In this document: in pieces, positions 5,636 to 8,734 of the stretch
Numbering within the stretch: the stretch's first letter is position 1
How the letters are laid out: each line of letters begins with the position of its first letter
Source of the DNA: Candidatus Dormiibacterota bacterium
GTDB taxonomy: Bacteria > Chloroflexota > Dormibacteria > Aeolococcales > Aeolococcaceae
Reading direction: 5' to 3'
DNA: 8,734 nucleotides
Assembly (NCBI GenBank): GCA_955651875.1
Contig: CATPAP010000201.1
Location: 1 to 8,734, forward strand
Translations under genes and position numbers: made by a program
The notes under the pieces: generated by a model
What the model was told of the DNA's origin: nothing
The model's input: only the letters and a program-made list of their open reading frames with translations
The model's database searches: none

Positions 5636-5918
5636 GCGTGGCGCGCCCGGCGCGCTGCCCGGACGGTTTCCTCGTCCCCGATGGCTTGGCCGCGGCGGAC
5701 TTCTTCCGCGGCCGCGGCGACGGCTTGGTGGTCGACTGTGTCTTGCGGGGCGAGGGGCCCCGCCTCTTGGTGGCACGGCGCGGAGCTGTCGGCAGATCGT
5801 CCTCGGGTTCCAAGGCTTCGGCGATCGACTCGAGCAGCCTCCCCACGCCGGCGGCGGCCGACGCCAGGTTCGCTGCCGCGAGCCGAAGCGCTGCTGAGAT
5901 GCTGACGCTGTCATTCAT
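5613..5918 (-). CDS. Small protein with histone-H1-like basic tail, first gene of the operon
   Basis: A 101-aa protein. The ATG at 5918 has GAGGGG just upstream. Residues 5-36 form an Ala/Leu-rich amphipathic helix (SISAALRLAAANLASAAAGV, then GRLLESIAEAL). A short acidic patch follows (EPEDD). Residues 47-101 are a low-complexity tail of Lys, Arg, Pro, Ser, Thr and Ala with KKSAAAKPSG-type repeats and S/T-P-x-K/R-like motifs, resembling H1-like or PhaF-like tails that bind DNA or other polyanions. I do not recognise the family; a short N-terminal helix with a nucleoid-binding tail is an inference. It overlaps the next gene by 23 bases and heads the minus-strand run. Its low-complexity composition makes it less certain than its neighbours, but the ribosome binding site, spacing and operon position support it. 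Confidence 0.65.
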   Translation of the reverse strand: MNDSVSISAALRLAAANLASAAAGVGRLLESIAEALEPEDDLPTAPRRATKRRGPSPRKTQSTTKPSPRPRKKSAAAKPSGTRKPSGQRAGRATRERRPSA

Positions 5919-6182
5919 GCCCCTCACGGTAGCAGTACATGACAGCCGGTAGCGGGCGCCTGCAGGTGGCGGCCTCGTTCGCACGGGGCCGGCGCCAGCG
6001 GTCCCAACACAGTGGATGTCCCTGCGCGGGGCCGGAGCCTGGGTGGTCTTCGCCGTCGTTTCCTGAGCGGCGGCCGCGCCCGCGCTCCCACGGGCCCGCA
6101 CGTCTTAAGACGTTCAGACGTTGCGCGTACCGACGCGGTCGGTTGGACACTCTCGGCACAACCCGCTCGTGTGGAGAAAGGC
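5919..6182. promoter_or_regulatory. Divergent intergenic region between the YbjQ operon and the lipoprotein gene
   Basis: A 264-base stretch with no convincing gene; open frames crossing it are out-of-frame Arg/Pro-rich shadows. It must hold promoters for both directions unless they are further away. On the minus side, TACCGT (5931 down to 5926) close to the operon start resembles a GC-type -10 but has no good -35 and would leave almost no leader. On the plus side I see TTGGAC at 6143-6148 but no convincing -10 at the right distance. The main visible structure is the palindrome and direct repeat at 6100-6122. Confidence 0.5.
6100..6122. promoter_or_regulatory. Palindrome plus direct repeat, candidate operator
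   Basis: ACGTCTTAAGACGT (6100-6113) is a perfect 14-bp palindrome with an AT core in GC-rich surroundings. Its right arm is part of AGACGTT (6108-6114), repeated exactly at 6116-6122 with an 8-base period. This gives three copies of an AGACGT half-site, one inverted and two direct. It lies 61 bases before the lipoprotein start and 182 bases before the operon start, suitable for a transcription factor site. Confidence 0.5.
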
Positions 6183-6728
6183 ATGCAACGCGTGACGATC
6201 GGACGCCTGGCAATGACGGCCATGGCACTCGGACTTGCCGCCTGTGGAGGGTCCGTCGGATCCGCCGGCGGTGGCACGGCTGCGCCGGTCGCCGTGACCA
6301 CCCCAACCACGGCCACCTCAACACCGTCACCGGTACCGACCGTCCCGCCGGTGAAGACTGCGGTGCCCGCCGCCGCAGCGCCCCCGGCTGCCAAGGCCGT
6401 TGTCGTGGCAGCGATGACCGCGCGGGGGAACGTGCTCGCGGCCGCCTCCGACGGAAGGACCGTCTACACCTTCAACTCCGACATGTCAGGCAGTGCCGTG
6501 AGCAACTGCACCGGCGGCTGCGCCTCTGAATGGCCAGCGCTGACCGTCGCGTCGGGGACGATGCTGAGCGCCGGGCCAGGCGTGAACGGTCACCTCGGGC
6601 ACATCGTCCGATCCGACGGCCGCACCCAGGTCACCTACAACGGCCTACCGCTATATTTCTTCGCCGGCGACAGCGGCCCCGGCCAGACCCACGGCAGCTA
6701 CCCCGGTTGGTCACTGGCGCGCCCGTAG
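6183..6728 (+). CDS. Secreted-repeat lipoprotein (PF03640/COG4315 type)
   Basis: A 181-aa predicted lipoprotein. Residues 1-20 are a lipoprotein signal peptide, with lipobox LAAC and lipidated C21. Residues 22-75 are a Thr/Pro/Ala-rich spacer typical of surface-exposed actinobacterial lipoproteins. Residues 78-179 match the secreted-repeat family: GNVLAAASDGRTVYTFNSD, then C109-x3-C113 followed by ASEWPAL, then the second unit RSDGRTQVTYNGLPLYFFAGD (split around 144-163) and PGQTHGSYPGW. The two cysteines may form a disulphide. The biochemical function of the family is unknown. The ATG at 6183 has GGAGAAAGG just upstream. It is transcribed away from the YbjQ operon, so the two may share the intergenic control region. 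A 158-base gap without a clear terminator follows. Confidence 0.9.
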   Translation: MQRVTIGRLAMTAMALGLAACGGSVGSAGGGTAAPVAVTTPTTATSTPSPVPTVPPVKTAVPAAAAPPAAKAVVVAAMTARGNVLAAASDGRTVYTFNSDMSGSAVSNCTGGCASEWPALTVASGTMLSAGPGVNGHLGHIVRSDGRTQVTYNGLPLYFFAGDSGPGQTHGSYPGWSLARP

Positions 6729-6886
6729 GCTCACGCTCGCGTGCGTGGCCGAAAAGCCGTGATCGCTGGGCCGCGACCGGGGTTGCATGAAGGTCGCCAT
6801 TCGCGCAGGCTTGCCCCCGAATGACATGCCCCGGCGAGTGAACCCATTCGGCGCAATTCGGTATGCGCTGACATAAAAAGACGCCC

Positions 6887-7684
6887 ATGAGCCTGCCCGC
6901 ATCCGTGGTCCGTTGCCTGCGCGCGTACGACGCGCTGTCGGAGATCTGCACGCCGTACCCGTGGGGGACGGTCAACCGCAACCCCTCCCTCCCCCACCTG
7001 CATGACGCCAACCGCGCCTGGGTGTTCGACGCGACGACGCCGGCGCTCGGCGAGCTGCGCGAGGCGATGACGACGGCCCAGCGGGCAGTCCCGGTGGCGT
7101 TCACGCAGGTCGAGGTGCTCGACAACGAGTCGCGGGCTGCGCTGATCGACGAGCTGACCGCGTGGCTCGGGCCGCCACCGGATGCTTTCGTGTTCATGAC
7201 CACGTCGACAGCGCCAGCGCCGGACGTTCGCGCGGTGCTACCCGGCATGACTGTGGCGGAGCAGCCATTCCCCGCCGGCGAGCGATGGCTCGCGCTCATC
7301 GATGCCGGCCACACGGACGAGGATCCGCTCCCGCAGGGCGTGATGCGGGAGTTCGCCGCGCGCGACACGTCTGTGCTGACGCCAGCGGGGATGCGCTTCT
7401 TCGCAGCCCAGCGTCACGGAGAGGTTATCGCGTACGCATCGCTGCTGACTCTGCACGGGGTGGGGCTGATCGACAACGTCGCCACAATGCCGGCACAGCG
7501 GGGACAGGGCGCGGCGACGGCGGTCGTCGGTGCCGCGGTCGCGGCCAGCGCAGCGGCGGGGAACGACCACACGTGCCTGTTCACGCACGAGGCCAGCGAC
7601 GCGCAGCGCATCTACGAGCGGCTGGGGATGCGCACCATTGCCCGCGCGGCGCAGTTCCGACGCGACCAGCCGCTGCCGGTCTAG
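6887..7684 (+). CDS. Two-part protein with C-terminal GNAT acetyltransferase domain
   Basis: A 265-aa protein. The C-terminal half (about 166-262) is a GNAT N-acetyltransferase fold: strand EVIAYASLLTL; motif A LIDNVATMPAQRGQGAATAV (194-213) with the acetyl-CoA pyrophosphate loop Q204-R-G-Q-G-A; and motif B ASDAQRIYERLGM (236-248). The N-terminal half (YPWGTVNRNPSLPHLHDANR near 24-43, then a strand-helix region) resembles the N-terminal part of other actinobacterial two-part GNAT proteins and may be a degenerate GNAT fold. The substrate cannot be inferred. The ATG at 6887 is the only reasonable start: an in-frame stop lies at 6869-6871 with no other start codon between. There is no strong Shine-Dalgarno sequence (AAAAAG only), so expression may be weak or leaderless. 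Its stop shares a CTAG with the convergent gene. Confidence 0.88.
   Translation: MSLPASVVRCLRAYDALSEICTPYPWGTVNRNPSLPHLHDANRAWVFDATTPALGELREAMTTAQRAVPVAFTQVEVLDNESRAALIDELTAWLGPPPDAFVFMTTSTAPAPDVRAVLPGMTVAEQPFPAGERWLALIDAGHTDEDPLPQGVMREFAARDTSVLTPAGMRFFAAQRHGEVIAYASLLTLHGVGLIDNVATMPAQRGQGAATAVVGAAVAASAAAGNDHTCLFTHEASDAQRIYERLGMRTIARAAQFRRDQPLPV
7681..7684. other. CTAG shared by two convergent stop codons
   Basis: The plus-strand GNAT gene ends in TAG at 7682-7684 and the minus-strand HTH_42 gene ends in TAG read from 7683 to 7681. The palindromic CTAG supplies both stops, giving a 4-base tail-to-tail overlap with no room for a conventional terminator between the genes. Confidence 0.9.
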
Positions 7685-8734
7685 CTCGCGAGCAGGGCTG
7701 CGGCGGCGGCGAGGCAGTCATCCAGCCGCCGCCGGGTCGCTGGGCCGGCGGCGTCGAACAGCTCGACGCCACTTCCCTTCAGGGTGAGATTCCACGTGCC
7801 CACCGCCTCGCCGTCGACGAGCACCACCGGGTACCCGTCACCCGGCAGCCCCACGTTCGGCTGCCCCGGCGCGACCACGCCCTTCTGCACGTAGATGCGC
7901 CGTTGGTTGTCGGCATGGACGAGCCGGGCGCGACCGTCGGGTGCGTAGCCCATGGTATAGGGATCCCACTTGGGCAGCAGGTCGACGGTGTCCTTCTTCG
8001 CCCTGACGCTCGCGAACGCGGTCTGGTCCGCTGCCAGGAGCAAGAGGCCATCACCGATGTTCACGGTGTCCTGCGCGTTGACCGCGCGGCTGGCCAAGGT
8101 CCTGGATGCGCCGGTCCACCAGGTGAAGTCGGCGATCCGCGCCGGACCGTACGCGCGCAGGTAGTCGTGCGCGAGCTCGGACAACGCGGCGTCGACGTCG
8201 GCAACCTGCAGGCTTCCCGGCGCCCAATGTTCGGTCGCGACGTACCGCAGCGTCGCCACGCGTAGGCTGCCGTCGTTCACAGCGATGAGGTCTCCCTCGC
8301 CACGGATGGTGCGAAGCAGCAGGCTCATCTCGGTGCCCCTCACGCCGGCGGCGTCCTGCAGCTCGCGGGGCAGCAGTGGCGTCGTGGCCGCTGCGACGAC
8401 GCGCCGCGCGGCCTCCGCGTATTCATCGTCGGTCATGCGGCCCCGGCGCAGGCGCGTCATCACCTTGGCAACGCTGATTCGGAAGGGCGCGAAGATGCGT
8501 CCGGCGGACTGACTCGGGACGAGGAAGAGCGAGCCGCGCATCGCGGGGATGCGGAGCGCCTCGCGACGCCGTTCGAGCTCACGGAACTCCGCCCCCGTCA
8601 TGCGTGGAGCCCGCGCACCCAATGCAAGCGGCGCCGTCGGATGCGCGCTGTAGACGGCGACGACGGAGCTCAGCGCCTCTGCCGCCGCCGGAGCGGGATT
8701 ATCGAGACGCAGGCGGTGGTGCGTCCAGGCACGC
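7681..8734 (-). CDS. Winged-helix HTH_42 (AlkZ/YcaQ-like superfamily) protein, 5' end outside window
   Basis: The frame is open to the right edge; 350 residues are visible and probably only a few N-terminal ones are missing. A TTG at 8622 and an ATG at 8601 exist but would cut off conserved N-terminal sequence (RAWTHHRLRLDNPAP...), so I treat the gene as partial. The layout fits winged-helix DNA-binding proteins of the PF06224 type: RIPAMRGSLFLVP early, the winged-helix region LLPRELQDAAGVRGTEMSLL, a second part with YLRAYGPARIADFTWWTG, and the C-terminal LLPKWDPYTMGY and VVLVDGEAVGTWNL. Characterised members (E. coli YcaQ/AlkX, Streptomyces AlkZ) are DNA glycosylases that unhook interstrand crosslinks using a QxQ or QxD motif. 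At that place this protein has VYSAHPTAP, so glycosylase activity is doubtful. It may only bind DNA. Confidence 0.88.
   Translation of the reverse strand, partial: RAWTHHRLRLDNPAPAAAEALSSVVAVYSAHPTAPLALGARAPRMTGAEFRELERRREALRIPAMRGSLFLVPSQSAGRIFAPFRISVAKVMTRLRRGRMTDDEYAEAARRVVAAATTPLLPRELQDAAGVRGTEMSLLLRTIRGEGDLIAVNDGSLRVATLRYVATEHWAPGSLQVADVDAALSELAHDYLRAYGPARIADFTWWTGASRTLASRAVNAQDTVNIGDGLLLLAADQTAFASVRAKKDTVDLLPKWDPYTMGYAPDGRARLVHADNQRRIYVQKGVVAPGQPNVGLPGDGYPVVLVDGEAVGTWNLTLKGSGVELFDAAGPATRRRLDDCLAAAAALLAS

Noticed and set aside
6729..6886. Terminator after the lipoprotein gene
   Set aside because: CACG-CTCG-CGTG near 6732 and GGC/GCC around 6760 give only 3-4 bp stems without a T-run.
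6631..7368. Minus-strand open frame opposite the lipoprotein and GNAT genes
   Set aside because: It is Ser/Arg-rich with no motif, and the opposite strand carries secreted-repeat and GNAT motifs.
7684..7693. Palindrome GCTCGCGAGC just after the shared stop codons
   Set aside because: It lies within the coding end of the HTH_42 gene, has no loop or T-tract, and is short for this composition.
7162..8265. Plus-strand open frame (367 codons) across the GNAT/HTH_42 junction
   Set aside because: It overlaps two well-supported genes in other frames. The translation is Arg/Gly-rich with no family motif.

Overview
This is a GC-rich, densely coding bacterial fragment. Three things point to an actinobacterium-like host: GC-rich third codon positions, a PspA protein carrying a PspAA domain, and the mix of families (secreted-repeat lipoprotein, GNAT enzyme, HTH_42 winged-helix protein). 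This could be a deep-branching Actinomycetota lineage, but there is no rRNA or marker gene to settle it. I see no mobile element, CRISPR array, tRNA or rRNA.

Layout. Positions 2-964 (+) hold the end of a membrane-anchored, coiled-coil-like protein and a second small helical protein, neither recognisable by family. Positions 1112-2137 (+) encode a PspA/IM30 coiled-coil protein fused at its C-terminus to a PspAA domain, two parts normally described as separate proteins. Converging on it with only 21 bases between stop codons is a six-gene minus-strand run (5918 down to 2159). In transcription order it contains a small protein with a long basic histone-H1-like tail, two paralogous proteins of about 130 aa, and three paralogous proteins that each carry two YbjQ-like domains. 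Short gaps, a 23-base overlap and two 1-base TGATG overlaps indicate one operon.

Divergent from the operon, across a 264-base intergenic region with a perfect 14-bp palindrome and an 8-bp-spaced direct repeat, is a lipoprotein of the secreted-repeat type (PF03640/COG4315). It is followed by a two-part protein with a C-terminal GNAT acetyltransferase domain. A minus-strand winged-helix HTH_42 protein (AlkZ/YcaQ-like superfamily) is cut by the right edge of the window. The GNAT and HTH_42 genes are convergent and both end in one CTAG tetramer.

How the genes may work together (inference). PspA proteins bind and stabilise stressed membranes. YbjQ-family proteins are small oligomeric proteins tentatively called heavy-metal-binding. 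Six YbjQ-like domains in one operon, facing a PspA-PspAA fusion and sharing the operon with two paralogues of an unassigned family, look like a self-contained envelope- or metal-stress module. The strongest candidate for an undescribed system is therefore 1112-5918. Its function is not shown by the sequence.
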